This document shows positions 18,692 to 30,789 of a stretch of 64,000 bases of DNA, piece by piece. Both the position numbers and the translations under genes were made by a program. The notes under the pieces were generated by a model that worked only from the letters and a program-made list of their open reading frames with translations, was not told the origin of the DNA and searched no databases. Origin of the DNA: Omphiscola glabra (lineage: Eukaryota; Mollusca; Gastropoda; Lymnaeidae); the NCBI GenBank assembly GCA_964017045.1, contig OZ024799.1:30453596-30517595 (forward strand). The letters run 5' to 3'. Each line of letters opens with the position of its first letter. Position 1 is the stretch's first letter.

Positions 18692-21360
18692 TCATCCGGA
18701 CTGATTGGTTACTTTGATGTTACTGAGGCAGTAACTGAAAGCCTCACAGAGTGGCTGGAGGTAACACTGCAGACACGTGCCGTAGAACTTCTGGAGACAT
18801 CCGCAGTTGATCATGTAGGCCCTCATGCATGGGGTGACGTACCACACGTGCCAGAAGGTGATGTAGGCGAACTCGCATCCCCAGCACATGGCCAGCGGGA
18901 TGCCACATAACAGGGTCAAGGTCTTGTAGCAGCAGCCTTTCCAGCAGTTGAAGCATTTGTAGGCGCAGTTCCACACACAGTTGATGGAGTGGGCGCCGTC
19001 TGGCTCGGCGAGGACTTCTTCGAACAGAACCTGAAATTTGTGATTTAAAATTATATTTTTTTTTTATGAGCGAGGATGAATTAAATTTTGCTGTTAATTA
19101 AATTTGGAGTTTAAGCATATTGTTATTAAAAAAAAATATTATTACAAATACCACAGTATAGTTTCCATAAATTCTTCTGGGCTTATTTTTGTAAGGTGTA
19201 TATATATTATTATAGAAATTTTAAACAAACAGCTTTAAATCATTATGCTTTGGTAAGTAGTGATTATGAAAATCATGTTTCAATTTGAATCACTTGACTT
19301 TCTAACATGATCTCCTATGTTCTAAGACAGTTTTTCAACTGTTGTCTTCTGCATGAATGGTTGGTGTTTTTTTATACAATCACACAACTATGCAACTTAT
19401 AAGAAAATGCAATTTATTGTCTATCAAATTTGGGTGGCACTAAATCATTAATAATTATTGACCAAGTACGTATTCAAATTTTATTTTATTTTATTTTGCG
19501 TCAGTTGACGATTTTGTAGCGTTGTCAATTTCACGAAAGGACCAGTGGATAACATACCAATGGAAAACAGACCAATGGATAGCAGACCAATGGATAGCAG
19601 ACCAATGGAAAACAGACCAATGGATACAGACCGATTAATAACAGACCAATGGATAACAGACCGATGGATAACAGACCTATGGATAACAGACCAATAGTTA
19701 ACAGACCAATGGATAACAGACCTATGGATAAAAGGCGCGATTAATTACGATGTTAAAACCTTTTCCTATGGCTGAAAATTAATTTAACTGACTAAACAGT
19801 CATCTTAAGAAACTACTGCTAACCAGGGCCAATGTAACTAATGCTAACCAGGGCTTATGTAACTACTGCTAACCAGGGCTAATTTAACTACTGCTAAACA
19901 GGGCTAATGTAACTAATGCTAACCAGGGCCAATGTAACTACTGCTAACCAGGGTTAATGTAACTACTGCTAACTAAAGTTGGAACTAGCTATTTGATTGG
20001 TTAAACGCTGTGGTAAATGGCCATTTTCTTTAGTTAGCCACACAACGAGGCCAACTATTATCTGAACGACAGAATTCATAAAATAATTCAAATTTCTACT
20101 ATAGACTTTTATAAAAATATTTGTGTTGATTAAACGGTAACAATTGCTGTAAATAAGTGGAAGGTAGAAAAATATTTTCGAAACATTTTTTAAACAGGAA
20201 TAATAAATAGTAAGATTCCGACCGTCATTGTAGCAGCAGCTTAATCAAAGGACACACACGTTAATTTTAATACGTGTGAAAGTTTCAGACGGCCACATTG
20301 TTCTCAAACACATGGAACCAGACAGTGTCGACATTTTGACATGGAAGGCTAACCACCCTTCCAGCCCCACGCCCAACAAATACGGAAAAAGAAAGTCATG
20401 AAATATTGCCGATTGAATAATTGATAGTACCCTCGAAATTGGACTACTAAATATATATATATTTATATTTCATATTTGTGAGATATATTAAGAATGCGCT
20501 GACAACAAAGCAGTACGTTTCCACGCAATTATATCATGGTAGCATTTTTATTTAAACTCAATTCGTTTTCGTTTTTCGTCAATCGGATTAAGGTTATGGA
20601 GACAAGATTTGAACTTCCTCTCAAAGTCAGTGGAACGCGCTCTCCTCTTATCCTAGTCTTTGTTAACCTCCTTGAGAATAACAATCGACGTTTTTTTGGG
20701 TGAAGGAATTACGTATTATTTGTTTCTCTTTCTTCATTGATGAATCCAACTTTTTTATTGAACATAAAACACACAGCACACTCAAAGGAATTAATTGGTG
20801 TGTATAGTTGTATAAATATCATTACATAATCCTAAAAAAACAACAACTGTAAACTATTACATAAAACGATAGAATTATCATAAATATGAAGTAGCATAAC
20901 TTGATCCGTACAGTATAAAGCGTCTCGTTTTACGCACAGAAAGAACATTTTATGCAAACGGAATCAGTTCCGCTCAAGTCCAGCCAACGGTCACCGGAAA
21001 TTTGATCGAAAGAAATTTCGTAGCCAGAAAATTGATCGACGGAAATTTGATCGAACGGAAATTTGATCGAATCTTTTTTTCGGTTCACACGTTAAATTTT
21101 TCGTCAGATTTCTTTTTGGACGCACAATGCTATATAGTAAAACAAAATAATGCGTTCAAAAAGAAATTTGACACAATATTTTAACGTGTAAACTAAAAAC
21201 AAGATTCGACCAATTTCCGTTCGATCAAATTTCCGTCGATCAATTTTCCGTCGACGAAATTCTTTCCATCAAATTTCCGGACACGCCAGCCAACACATAC
21301 CTTCACGTGGTCATTGAGTCCGTTGGGGTCCCTGTTGATCATATCCAATTCGTAGCCCAT
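18692..21360 (-). CDS. Cysteine-rich caveolin, gene 2 (two coding exons)
   Basis: Exon 1 is 21360-21301 (20 codons, MGYELDMINRDPNG...DHVK) and exon 2 is 19030-18692 (112 codons plus TGA), a 132-residue product. The donor is AAG|GTATGTG and the acceptor TTTCAG|GTT; the intron is 2270 bp, phase 0. The caveolin signature FEEVLAEP is at 23-30, followed by the cysteine-rich scaffolding-like segment, the GIPLAMCWGCEF hairpin and the C-terminal cysteine cluster (16 cysteines in the core). The start codon has a strong context, CCACCATGG. Only a few residues differ from gene 1, chiefly in the last 20, consistent with a recent duplication or conversion. A foldback MITE begins just past the splice donor, and the intron also holds 15- and 25-bp arrays. 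Confidence 0.93.
19545..19732. repeat. 15-bp minisatellite in gene 2 intron
   Basis: About 13 units of ACCAATGGATAACAG with variants (GATAGCAG, CCGATGG). Confidence 0.88.
19805..19975. repeat. 25-bp minisatellite in gene 2 intron
   Basis: About seven units of AACTACTGCTAACCAGGGCT followed by AATGT, with CTACT and CTAAT variants. Confidence 0.9.
20988..21285. mobile_element. Foldback MITE, copy 2, at the gene 2 splice donor
   Basis: A 298-bp relative of the element at 10823-11108, starting CGGTCACCGGAAATTTG and ending ATTTCCGGACACG. CCAGCCAA is repeated exactly at both ends (20980-20987 and 21286-21293). Its right-hand target duplication stops 7 bp from exon 1 of caveolin gene 2, so the intron keeps only GTATGTG before the insertion. 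The target repeat differs from that of copy 1, so the two insertions are independent. Confidence 0.87.
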
Positions 21361-22024
21361 GGTGGAGATCTATGTAAGCAACTGTAGATGTGTGAAGCAC
21401 TGTAAGGACTCAGTTAATCAAATTACGGGCTCTTGAAGACTCTTTTGTTTTAACAGCCGACGATTCCTGAAATGACAATTCTAAAAATCTGCTTTGCGAC
21501 TTTTAAACAAACACTTTGTGGTTTCCACGCATGTCCGATTGACCAATCAAACACACTCCTTTACAGGGGTGGTCTTGATATGTCAAAAAGATCTTTGTGA
21601 CACTCTTTCCCCGCCCCTCCCATCCCCAATTCCCCCCCCCCCAATCTTTAACAACATAATTCAAGAACGAGGCTGTGTTTACTTGCGTAAGAGAGAATTA
21701 GGTCTGGCATGATCCTGCGGGTGCCGTTAACGCCGTTGTGATAATAGTGGCTGCAAACATTATTGACAGCAGCGCCCAGAAGAGTGGGTCTCGGTCATGG
21801 CAAAAAATAAAATAAAGGTGTGGGGGGGGGGGGGCGAGATATTAGCGGGCCGTCTGCCCAGATCAGCATTGGATTAAAACTTGATAAACGTAAGCACGTG
21901 AATCCATGCATGAAACGCTGCCACCTGTCACGTGAGGTTGTTACTTTAGTCAACACAATTTCAAACAAGGTTTGCATAGCAGAAAATATTTTTAGTACAT
22001 ATTTATTTTTATAAATTAAAATAA
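21361..22024. other. Upstream region of caveolin gene 2
   Basis: No TATA box could be assigned. It contains a poly-C run near 21635 and a poly-G run near 21823 but no recognised gene or element. Confidence 0.35.
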
Positions 22025-22580
22025 TTATCACATTGACACAGAGATACATTGACATAACTTCAGGTATGCTCTTTTTTATTTCTACAGAAAGCACAGAGAT
22101 ACATTGACACAGAGATACATTGACACAGAGATACATTGACACAGAGATACATTGACACAGAGATACATTGACACAGAGATACATTTACATAACTTCATGT
22201 AAGCTCTTTTTTATTTCTTCAGAATGCACAGATATACATTGACACAGAGATACATTGACACAGAGATACATTGACACAGAGATACATTGAAACAGAGATA
22301 CATTTACATAACTCCATGTAAGCTCTTTTTTTATTTCTTCAGAAAGCACAGAGATACATTGACACAGAGATACATTGACACAGAGATACATTGACACAGA
22401 AAAACATTGACACAGAGATACATTGACACAGTGATACACTGACACAGATACACTGACACAGAGATACATTGACACAGAGATACATTGACTCAGAGATACA
22501 TTGACACAGAGGTACATTGACACAGAGATACATTGACACAGTGATACACTGACACAGATACACTGACACAGAGATACATT
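22025..22580. repeat. 16-bp minisatellite in three blocks with a shared spacer
   Basis: The unit is ACACAGAGATACATTG. Blocks are separated by copies of a unique spacer containing CATAACTTCATGTAAGCTC and TTTTTATTTCTTCAGAA (near 22055, 22190 and 22310), so a larger segment of array plus spacer was itself duplicated. Confidence 0.93.
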
Positions 22581-23100
22581 GCCAAAACTTGGATGTTGTA
22601 TTACTTGAGGATACTTTTCATGCTCTCTTGCAACTTGCTCTTGTGAATGTGCAAACGTTTAGGTGTGTCGATCCTGGGGCAGGCAACATATTCGAATACA
22701 GCTGAATTTCATTCTATTGACAGTGTTCGAAATTCTTACCAGATATTTGGGTTATAAACTAGTTAGTTACCAGAACCCTCCACCATGGGTGCAAATCCGC
22801 GAAGTAGCGCCCTTATATTTAATGTATTATGTATATATATGTTATGGCTCTATAAATCATCCCCAAACCTCTATTAACACTTTCTATGCTCTTAAACACT
22901 TTCAACAATCTCAAACGTATGTATTTTTAACAACATATAGTATTGATCCTGGGTACTCATCAGTGAATATACAAGTACAAAATCTGCGGTACAGTGAAAC
23001 CGCGATCATTGAAGCGTGGTACGATGAGGGAAGACAGTAGTGAATAATCGTACGTCTTATTACGTCAAGTTCCTGTCATTACAGTACGCACACCTTGATT
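22581..23100. other. Spacer with an unassigned 125-codon plus frame
   Basis: The plus frame at 22663-23040 is the only non-repetitive frame over 120 codons in this part. Its translation shows no motif, signal peptide or domain I recognise, so it is not called as a gene. Confidence 0.35.
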
Positions 23101-23109
23101 GGCGACCCG

Positions 23110-23590
23110 ATTAGTTGAATTGATTGGTTGACTTGATTGGCTAGTTGACTTGATTGGTTAGTTGACCTGAGTAGTTAGTTGACTTGATTGGCTAGTTGAC
23201 GTGATTGGTTCGTTGACTTGATTAGTTAGTTGACCTGAGTAGTTAGTAGACTTGATTGGCTAGTTGACGTGATTGGTCAGTTGACCTGAGTAGTTAGTTG
23301 ACGTGATTGGTTAGTTGACCTGAGTAGTTAGTTGATTTGATTGGTTAGTTGACCTGAGTAGTTAGTTGACTTGATTGGTTAGTTGACCTGAGTAGTTAGT
23401 TGACTTGATTGGTTAGTTGACCTGAGTAGTTAGTTGACTTGATTGGTTAGTTGACCTGAGTAGTTAGTTGACTTGATTGGTTAGTTGACCTGAGTAGTTA
23501 GTTGACTTGATTGGTTAGTTGATCTGAGTAGTTAGTTGACTTGATTGGTTAGTTGACCTGAGTAGTTAGTTGACTTGATTGAATGACGCG
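23110..23590. repeat. Minisatellite of about 35 bp
   Basis: Units of TTGATTGGTTAGTTGACCTG followed by AGTAGTTAGTTGAC. The right side is regular and the left side is diverged, with shorter related motifs continuing to about 23770. Confidence 0.9.
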
Positions 23591-23770
23591 ATTGGTTGGT
23601 GTTAATGGTTGAGTTTTTTGGCGGGCCTCACTAGTTGGCTTGAGTGGTTGACTTTATTGTGTGAAGTGGCTGGTTGACTTGATTAGTTGACTTGACTGGT
23701 TGACGTCATTGGTTGATTCGATTGGTTGACTTCTATGGGTGACTTGACTGGTTGACTTGATTGTACATTC

Positions 23771-24274
23771 TACACGTCATCGAGGTCAGGCTGCCTAGTT
23801 GTGTGACTTCATGATAATTTGATCAACTATCAAACCTCATAAAATTGTCCTGGCTATCTGAGTGTACGCCCCGCGAAACGTTGATTAAAAGAACGCCACG
23901 GGTGCAATTACAGGGGTGTAGAAAGAGAGGGTGAATCTGTGAACTGCTCCTGCCGCTATTTATTTTGGGCAGAAATGTTTGGTACAACCTTGTTTAGCTT
24001 TTTTTTTTTTATACGTTTATTCTCAATGAAATTTGGTATCAGTAAATTATGGGCAACACAATCAAGGGCTGACCCGAGGCGTCACAAACTAAAGCCACCC
24101 CCACTGGTGTTTGGGCCGGGGTGTTGTGTTTAGCTTTTTGCTCTAATCATAATGAGGCTAATAGAAGAGGTCTATAAGCTTTGGGCTCTGGTTTCCACCA
24201 CCAGCTGGACCGTGACGTAAACAAGACAAGAACGGGATAAAGAACCGCATCGATATGGAACCGTGGGCTGGCGA
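23771..24274. other. Spacer, nothing recognised
   Basis: Unique sequence, no coding or element signal. Confidence 0.4.
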
Positions 24275-24450
24275 CCAAGTCAGTGGCATGCAGAACCTAG
24301 CCAGTGACATGCAGTATCAATACAGTGGCGCGCAGAATCAAGCTAGTGGCGTGTAGAATCTAGCCAGTGGCTATGCAGAATATAGAGAGTTGCATGCAGA
24401 ATCTAGCCAGTGGCATGCAGTATCAAGTCAGTGGCATGCAGTACCAAGCA
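24275..24450. repeat. Degenerate repeat of about 23 bp
   Basis: Repeated CAGTGGCATGCAGAATCTAG-like words with many changes, about seven copies. Confidence 0.7.
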
Positions 24451-25074
24451 AGAGGCCCGGTAGGACAACGATGCGTTGACTCTCTATTTTGTGTGGAGAT
24501 AAATATAATATAAACGCACTGGCGGTGTGATACCGAGTCTCGAGGGGGCCTGATTTCAACCAAATCAAATTTCCTCTAACCTTCTCAGTTAAAAATAGTT
24601 CTCTTTGCTAAAAGCTTGGCGTGTCAAAGGTCATTGCCCTTGGTGTCTAAAACGTACACACCTTATTTCAACAGCAACATTGCATTTAACATGAAATTTA
24701 TACACACAAACCGTTGACGTCATTGACCTAGGGATGGCTTATATTGTTATTGTTTTTGACAACATAAGGAAGACTTCATGTAACCCACACACTAAAAAAC
24801 CTAGTTTTCTTAACTCCGCCCCCCCCCCAATCACCTCATCCGTTGTCCTTTTGCTTCTCCTAAATCTAAAAAAATTGTTTTTCTCTGTTTTTTCCACCTA
24901 TAGGACTTTTTAGCGCAATGTTACATTCTCAGAGGCGTAGCCAGGATTAGCGCCGGTCGGGGCAGGCCAAGAACTTTGCCGTCATCCTTCAACAAACAAA
25001 AAGAAAACAACAAAAAGGCGCCCCATCTTATAAGGGAGATTTTAAAAAGGCCACACATCAGCCCAACCTCTTCC
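24451..25074. other. Spacer with a single hAT-like terminus
   Basis: CAGAGGCGTAGCCAGG at about 24932 resembles the left end of the MITE at 8989-9176. No matching right end is found nearby, so only a truncated relic can be claimed. Otherwise unrecognised. Confidence 0.4.
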
Positions 25075-25128
25075 TACACCACTGTACACCATTGTACACC
25101 ACTGTACACCACTGTACACCACTGTACT
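25075..25128. repeat. 10-bp repeat ACTGTACACC, about five copies
   Basis: Short perfect tandem run. Confidence 0.85.
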
Positions 25129-25278
25129 TTTTTATCATTAGGGCAGTTTATCTTCGGACAAATTAACTACTGATAATTTGTGTGGGTATTTTGCTAATAG
25201 TATAATGTGACACACTTCTGTCAACACAGAGCAAATAGGAACAAATACAATTTATTTAACATAACTCATTATTACCCC

Positions 25279-25283
<5 letters not shown>

Positions 25284-25328
<45 letters not shown>
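25284..25328. repeat. Compound CA/TA microsatellite
   Basis: A CA run passes directly into a TA run. Confidence 0.95.
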
Positions 25329-25584
25329 GCTTTAATAAATAATTTTTTAAAATAAAAGAAATTAACACGTTTTTTTAAAAAGTATTTTTTTTTAAATGTA
25401 ATTTCTAGAAATGAGTCAAGTGCAGTGAGACTCAATAATTAAATAGACCGAAATAATCACCAATTTTACATAACATAATCTTGTAAACTCAACAAATAAC
25501 AGATTCAAATTATTGTCAATTTTAATATCATAATGTCTGCACTAATGCACCCGTTGATCGAAATTAAAGCTTCCACATGTTCAT

Positions 25585-25680
25585 GCCATGCCATCTTTCC
25601 GACCGTACTGGATGTCATCCCATGTCATCTTTCTGGCCGTACTGGATACCATCCCTTGCCATCTTTCTGGCCGTTATACT
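25585..25680. repeat. Repeat of about 42 bp, 2.5 copies
   Basis: CCATGTCATCTTTCTGGCCG followed by TACTGGAT, with a diverged first copy. Confidence 0.7.
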
Positions 25681-26132
25681 GTACGTTGCGTCTCAAATAA
25701 ATAATTTTCATTATCTGGAATCAAGTCTAAAGATTGAAGTGTAACACATTTGTAAAATAAATAGACACTGAAAAAAGATTGCTGCAATTTCAATTATTTT
25801 AACATGGGGAATGATAAACTATCTCGCCACAAATACGTGAAAAAAATAAATAAATAAAATACAAATTGTTTTGCGTTTCGTCTCTATTGTCTTTAGAATT
25901 ATAAATCAGAAGTTTTAAAAAATTAAATGTCAAAACTTCAACATTCCAGTGTTCAATGAGGAATCACATGACTTTATGTCAAATAAAGTCACGTGCTCTC
26001 CTACTAATTAACTACTTAAAAGAAAATGGAGGACGGAGAGGCGCCAGTCGCATCACTGCAACACCGCAACTCCTGCTTCTTATCCGTTAAAGAGTAGACG
26101 AGCATCCCTGGCTGAAGCGGTGCCAGGCGATG
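25681..26132. other. 3' flank of caveolin gene 3
   Basis: AT-rich, no element recognised. Confidence 0.35.
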
Positions 26133-28621
26133 TTATCCCTTCATGTTCGTCACTCTTATGTTGCTTAAGCAGTAGCTGTAGGCCTCACAGAGCGGTTGGC
26201 AGTAGCACTGTAGACACGTGCCGTAGAACTTCTGCAGACATCCGCAGTTGATCATGTAGGCCCTCATGCACGGGGTGATGTACCACACGTGCCAGAAGGT
26301 GATGTAGGCGAACTCGCATCCCCAGCAGATGGCCAGCGGGATGCCACAGAAGAGGGTCAAGGTCTTGTAGCAGCAGCCTTTAAAGCAGTTGAAAGATTTG
26401 TAGGCGCAGTTCCAAACGCAGTTGATGGAGTGGGCACCGTCTGGCTCAGCGAGGACTTCCTCAAAAAGGACCTAAAGAGTAGAAAAATTCCTATACTGTC
26501 TGGTTTTGTGTATTTTGCACGACTCGAAATGGACCCGGACACGCAGCGTCGCCATTCACACCCGGGTCCCATTAGACTCAATGCTATTCGGATGTCATTT
26601 GTCGTAGTTTATTTTAGTTAAACTGAAGATTTAAGCTTACAAACGTAAAGCCCATTCAGTTATCTTTCATTTGATCCCAACTTTTGTCTTACAAACCCAA
26701 CGATAATATTTTGAATAGTTTTTTAATCCAAACCTCTCAATTCTGGTACCCGGGTACGAATGGTCGCCGCTAAATATTTAAGACGTACAGTAAGTAACAA
26801 AGTGTTTATGACGATGATTCATTTCATCCCATCCTTGAAAGGTTTTAACTAAACACATTACGCTTCATTAGAGATTGTGTATTTTCATATCTCAAACTGT
26901 ATCAATCAAATATGATATCTATATTTAGGATTTAGATAAAAATCAACAACGTGTAAAAATGACATTGTAAAGGTGATGATAAAATTTAACATGATAAAAA
27001 TCAGATCTTATAATCTAAAGTTTTTAATGTACTAATCCATATATTAAACATAAACTTTTTAAAAACAATATTTTAAAAAAATATTTTTAGTGATTTAAAA
27101 TTTTGTTATCTTCTACAAATAGATGTTATTTATTATTACACTATATTTTTTTTAAAAATCACTGAAGTATCTTAAGTATACGTTTAAATATATAGTTTTC
27201 AATATGACATGTTTACGATATAAATTAGGTTTGTATTTTTACTTTTTACTGCATTCCGTTTTGTTCACCTACTCGATCGTATTCTGTGTGGACTTTATTT
27301 TATTTGAATCACAACTTGAAATTAACCAAATCTGTACACAGTTACACAAATCTGTACAGTTACGCAAAGAAGTACAGTTACACACATCTGTACAGCTACA
27401 CAAATCTGTACAGTTTCACACATCTGCACAAAGCTCCACAAATCTGTACAGTTTCACAAATCTGTACAGGTACATAAATATGTACAGTTTTACAAATCTG
27501 TACAAAGTTTCCCAAATCTGTACACAGCTACACAAATCTGTACACAGTTCCCAAATACGTACACAGTTTCATAAACACCCACACAGTTACAAAAATATGT
27601 ACACAGTTTCACAAATACGTACAAAGTTTCAAAAATTTGTACACAGTTACACAAACGGAATTGTAGTCTTGTCATTCCCTCCCCACAACCCCCCCCCCCT
27701 TTCAAATTAGTTATCAAAACCAGTTATTATTTGTTAATACGAACATTGTTAATAAATTTCGGCGTAAACAAACAAGTTGTTAACTTATTCTACAGTGCAA
27801 CAATTGGAAGCCTACTTAATTTCAGTATTACCAGCTGGTGTGGGAATTCATCGTCTGATACTAAACACCGTATAAACAGACTAAGCAAGAAAGTAAAGAA
27901 CATAATACAAACTAAATATCCTTCACTCGAAGAACTATTTGGAGAAAGATGTTATTGTAAAACTAAACACATTTTGGATGATACATCCCACCCTTTTCAT
28001 GACAGATACTTAGGATCGCCCCACCCTCTTCATCACAGATACTTAGGATCGGCCCGTTGGGGACAAACTCGTTCTCTCCGGCCGAGGACAGAAAGATATA
28101 AAAATTATGTTTTACCCCAATCTGTACAAATTTACCAGCGTGTTTCCCCCAGAAGTCACAAGTCTTATCTGAGAACTAAAAAGTCCCTGTTATGACTAAG
28201 GACGTTTACTGATGGCTGCTTTTTTTCACTTGTGAAATAATTGAATGTAGATGTCATGTGTTTAAATTGTTTTCGTTGCAAATTGTGGACTTTATTCAAA
28301 GTATCTTTTTATTTATGTTCTGAAATGTAAAGGCAATAAAAAGTACATTTGCATTTGTTTGGAACAATAAAAGAATCTTATCTTATCTTATCTTAAATGT
28401 AATCGACATTTGCTTTATACATCTCTGTGACATTTAAAAAATCTGTGTAACATTGTGTACATCTATGTGCCATTTTGTATCTTTGGCTGGTCTGTTTATT
28501 GTTGGCCCTGCCGTTATTGCTAGTTATGAACACATACAATGCTACTTTGGTCACAACTTACCCTGATGTGGTCATTAAGCCCATTAGGGTCCCTGTTGAT
28601 CATATCTAATTCGTAACCCAT
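26133..28621 (-). CDS. Cysteine-rich caveolin, gene 3 (two coding exons)
   Basis: Exon 1 is 28621-28562 (20 codons, MGYELDMINRDPNG...DHIR) and exon 2 is 26471-26133 (112 codons plus TAA). The donor is AGG|GTAAGT and the acceptor CTTTAG|GTC; the intron is 2090 bp, phase 0. The 132-residue product has FEEVLAEP at 23-30, GIPLAICWGCEF in the hairpin, WHVWYITPC and the C-terminal QCYCQPLCEA cluster, with 16 core cysteines. One scaffolding-segment cysteine is serine here (AYKSFNCF). The start has a near-ideal context, AGCCACCATGG. The intron carries an antisense LINE remnant and an 18-19 bp array. This is the last member before an 11 kb gap in the array. Confidence 0.93.
27335..27655. repeat. Diverged 18-19 bp minisatellite in gene 3 intron
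   Basis: About 16 units of CACAAATCTGTACAGTTA with variable length (CAAAGTTTC, CACAGTTC). Frames over it, including a 168-codon plus frame, are repeat artefacts. Confidence 0.88.
27731..28396 (+). pseudogene. LINE remnant (reverse-transcriptase C-terminus plus 3' tail)
   Basis: The plus-strand product at 27731-28195 contains VNLFYSATIGSLLNFSITSW, then CGNSSSDTKHRINRLSKKV, ERCYCKTKHILDD and SHPFHD, and near the end RPRTERYKNYVLPQSVQIY. This is the C-terminal pattern of L2/Rex-type LINE proteins common in fish and invertebrates (LFY...ESVLTFCITSWCGN, ...SHPLH..., ...ART.RYKNSF.P.AI). A short internal duplication repeats HxRYLGS. The DNA after the stop ends in AATAAAAGAATCTTA followed by a TCTTA tail (28370-28396), a LINE 3' end. 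It is 5'-truncated and lies antisense inside the intron of caveolin gene 3. Confidence 0.8.
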
Positions 28622-28693
28622 GGTGGCTTGCTTGTCGGCTGTTCTACTATAGCTCAACTAAGTATAAGCTCTAACTGGCAGTGAGCTACCGGA

Positions 28694-28737
28694 CCATAGG
28701 TAAATCTTTTTACCCTATGGTTTCACTAATATATACA
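28694..28737 (-). promoter_or_regulatory. Candidate core promoter of caveolin gene 3
   Basis: On the minus strand a TATA-like GTATATATTA lies at 28737-28728, about 110 bases before the start codon. It is followed immediately by an imperfect palindrome at 28694-28720 (arms CCATAGGTAAA and TTACCCTATGG). Transcription would start near 28700, giving a leader of about 80 nt. Inferred from spacing only. Confidence 0.35.
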
Positions 28738-30182
28738 CTCGGGTTTCCTTAAAGTACCGGAAGTAGAAATGCGCGTTGCCATGTCGGGATACAAACAAAA
28801 AAATAACATCAATTTGTATTCGTTCATTATAAGTAGTGAGACGTAGTGATTTTAGGTAGTCGTAATCGGATTCGAAGCTTAATGACTAAATTCGCTGTGG
28901 AAAAAAATAATCAGCAGACTGAATAATGAAAGATAATGGAAAATGTGCCCGGAGATTCGAACTTTTTCAGTCAAATATTTTCTTTATTTTAAAACAAATG
29001 CACCATTTCGCTTTGGGGGGCGGGGGTACAACTAGGAGTCGATATCGTTAACTCAGAATCGCAGTCGTTATTTTTTTTAAAAGTACATGGGGGAGGGTGG
29101 GAGGGTAGATTCAAAATGAGGGAGAGCTGCAAAGGACTGAAGATATTTTGTACCAATCAACATTATGGTTTAGCTATTTACCGTAGGTGCCGCCCCCCCC
29201 ACCTCATCCCGCCCGTCAATGTTTATCGAGGGTAAATGAAACCCGGTTTTCAATGAGGGGGTCTTCAATGAGACCTACGCCCATTGTGGAAGTGACGTTC
29301 GAGGACATGCGTGTCGATCTTTTCATTTTATTTTCAATCGTTCAGTTCGAATGACTTATTATGAAACTTTCAAAGGATTCCAACTTGTGTTGGCAAATAG
29401 CAGTTGTGGAAAAGAATAATTTTTTTTATAAATAATAATTGGGAATATTTTTTAAAAAACTCTTTTGAAAAAAAATTAATTAAGAATCACACGTCACGTA
29501 GGTTAGGACTTGTTAAATGTGTATAATAAATAGGCAGAAAACAAATGCACTGAGTTGAAAAGCCCATTGCACACAGCCTGACATGTAGCCTATGTGGCTT
29601 AAAAGCAATCTCTTCTCGCGCTAACTTCCCAGGAAAGCCCAAGGTTACACCGGAAGGAACGTTAAGACCAACGTAAAAGAGAGCGTATTAAAGCTGTAAG
29701 TAAAAAAAAATGTTTTTCAATTGGGACCTGTCCTCTACTGTGGAGCGTTGTGCAAAATGGCTCTCTATAGCATCAGTCAAAAGGAAGGCGGGCCTTCCAT
29801 TTTTATGTTTTGTATAGCTCGCTACCTTAAACGACAGACGGAGAGGGGGGTGTTTGTATTTGATCCATACCACAACCTCCATCATACACTCGGGTTACGT
29901 AATTAAAGAATATGTAGAGTCAGAGCTTTTAGGTCATATGGATTCAGAAAGTTATTATAAGACGAATGAATTCAGGATTCTAATAAGTCACATGGATTCA
30001 GAAATTGAATTTGAACCAAACATTAAGGTCTCTGACTAGACCAGTACGAATATGAGTGAAAGACAAAGAATTCCAGCGTATGTTATGTCCTACTGAACTT
30101 GATGTCAAAGTGAACTGTGACAAGAATTTTTTTAAAAATATATATATATATCGCAAACATGCTCCCATTTCTATAAAAGAGG
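28738..30182. other. Intergenic, nothing recognised
   Basis: Contains G-rich and C-rich runs near 29017, 29090 and 29195. No coding signal or repeat family identified. Confidence 0.35.
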
Positions 30183-30262
30183 CTAGTTATCCTTGGTTGG
30201 CAAACCGTCTAAAAGAAGGCTAACTATGAATTCAATTCCGGAGAAGGAGTCCCGTATGCTGT
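30183..30262 (+). mobile_element. SINE fragment
   Basis: Carries TCCTTGGTTGGCAAACCG and AGAAGGCTAACTATGAATTC, matching the middle of the SINE body at 32427-32590. The tRNA head is missing. Confidence 0.5.
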
Positions 30263-30344
30263 ATTACACTGACTTAATAAAAATTCAGGCAGCCCCGTTG
30301 ACGTGGAGCGCATAGAGAGCACTGTGAGACACAAGAAGTGCTGC

Positions 30345-30515
30345 TGGTCACCCACTGTATCCCAGCCGATTTCCGAGTTGTCTTGACCAAATCTTGTCAT
30401 TGGTCATCCACAGAATCCCAGCCTATTTCCGAGTTGTCTTGACCAAATCTTGTCATTTGTCATCTATTGCATCCTAGCCTATCTCCCAATCGTCTTGAGA
30501 AGGTCTTGTCATTGG
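30345..30515. repeat. 57-bp repeat, three copies
   Basis: Units start at 30345, 30402 and 30459 and contain CCGAGTTGTCTTGACCAAAT followed by CTTGTCATTGGTCATC; the third is diverged. Confidence 0.88.
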
Positions 30516-30789
30516 ATCAAATAGGCAAGGAGAAAAAAGTGTGGCTGACAAAGTGCGCAACTCTCCCTCACTTTGAACAAAGTACAGCTCAGGTCAAGGC
30601 CACTACTCACAGTTTTGCCTTGGTCATCTTCTCTCGGGTTAACGAACACGTATATATTAATCCCCAACTCCCCCCCCCCCCCCCCCCCGTCCACACCGAG
30701 CATAGTTCATTAAGGGCGGTAGCCCCTCGCCTACAAGCAATTCTCACCTTTATTCAATGAGTTTTGTTCCAAGAAGGTCTATAACGCTT

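Noticed and set aside
22663..23040. 125-codon plus frame as a possible gene
   Set aside because: No recognisable motif, no splice context and atypical composition; kept only as a note in the spacer entry.
24932..24960. Complete hAT MITE at the CAGAGGCGTAGCC word
   Set aside because: No inverted partner end or target duplication could be found downstream.
27204..27710. 168-codon plus frame with ICTQLHKS-type repeats
   Set aside because: Runs through the 18-19 bp array in the gene 3 intron; repeat artefact.
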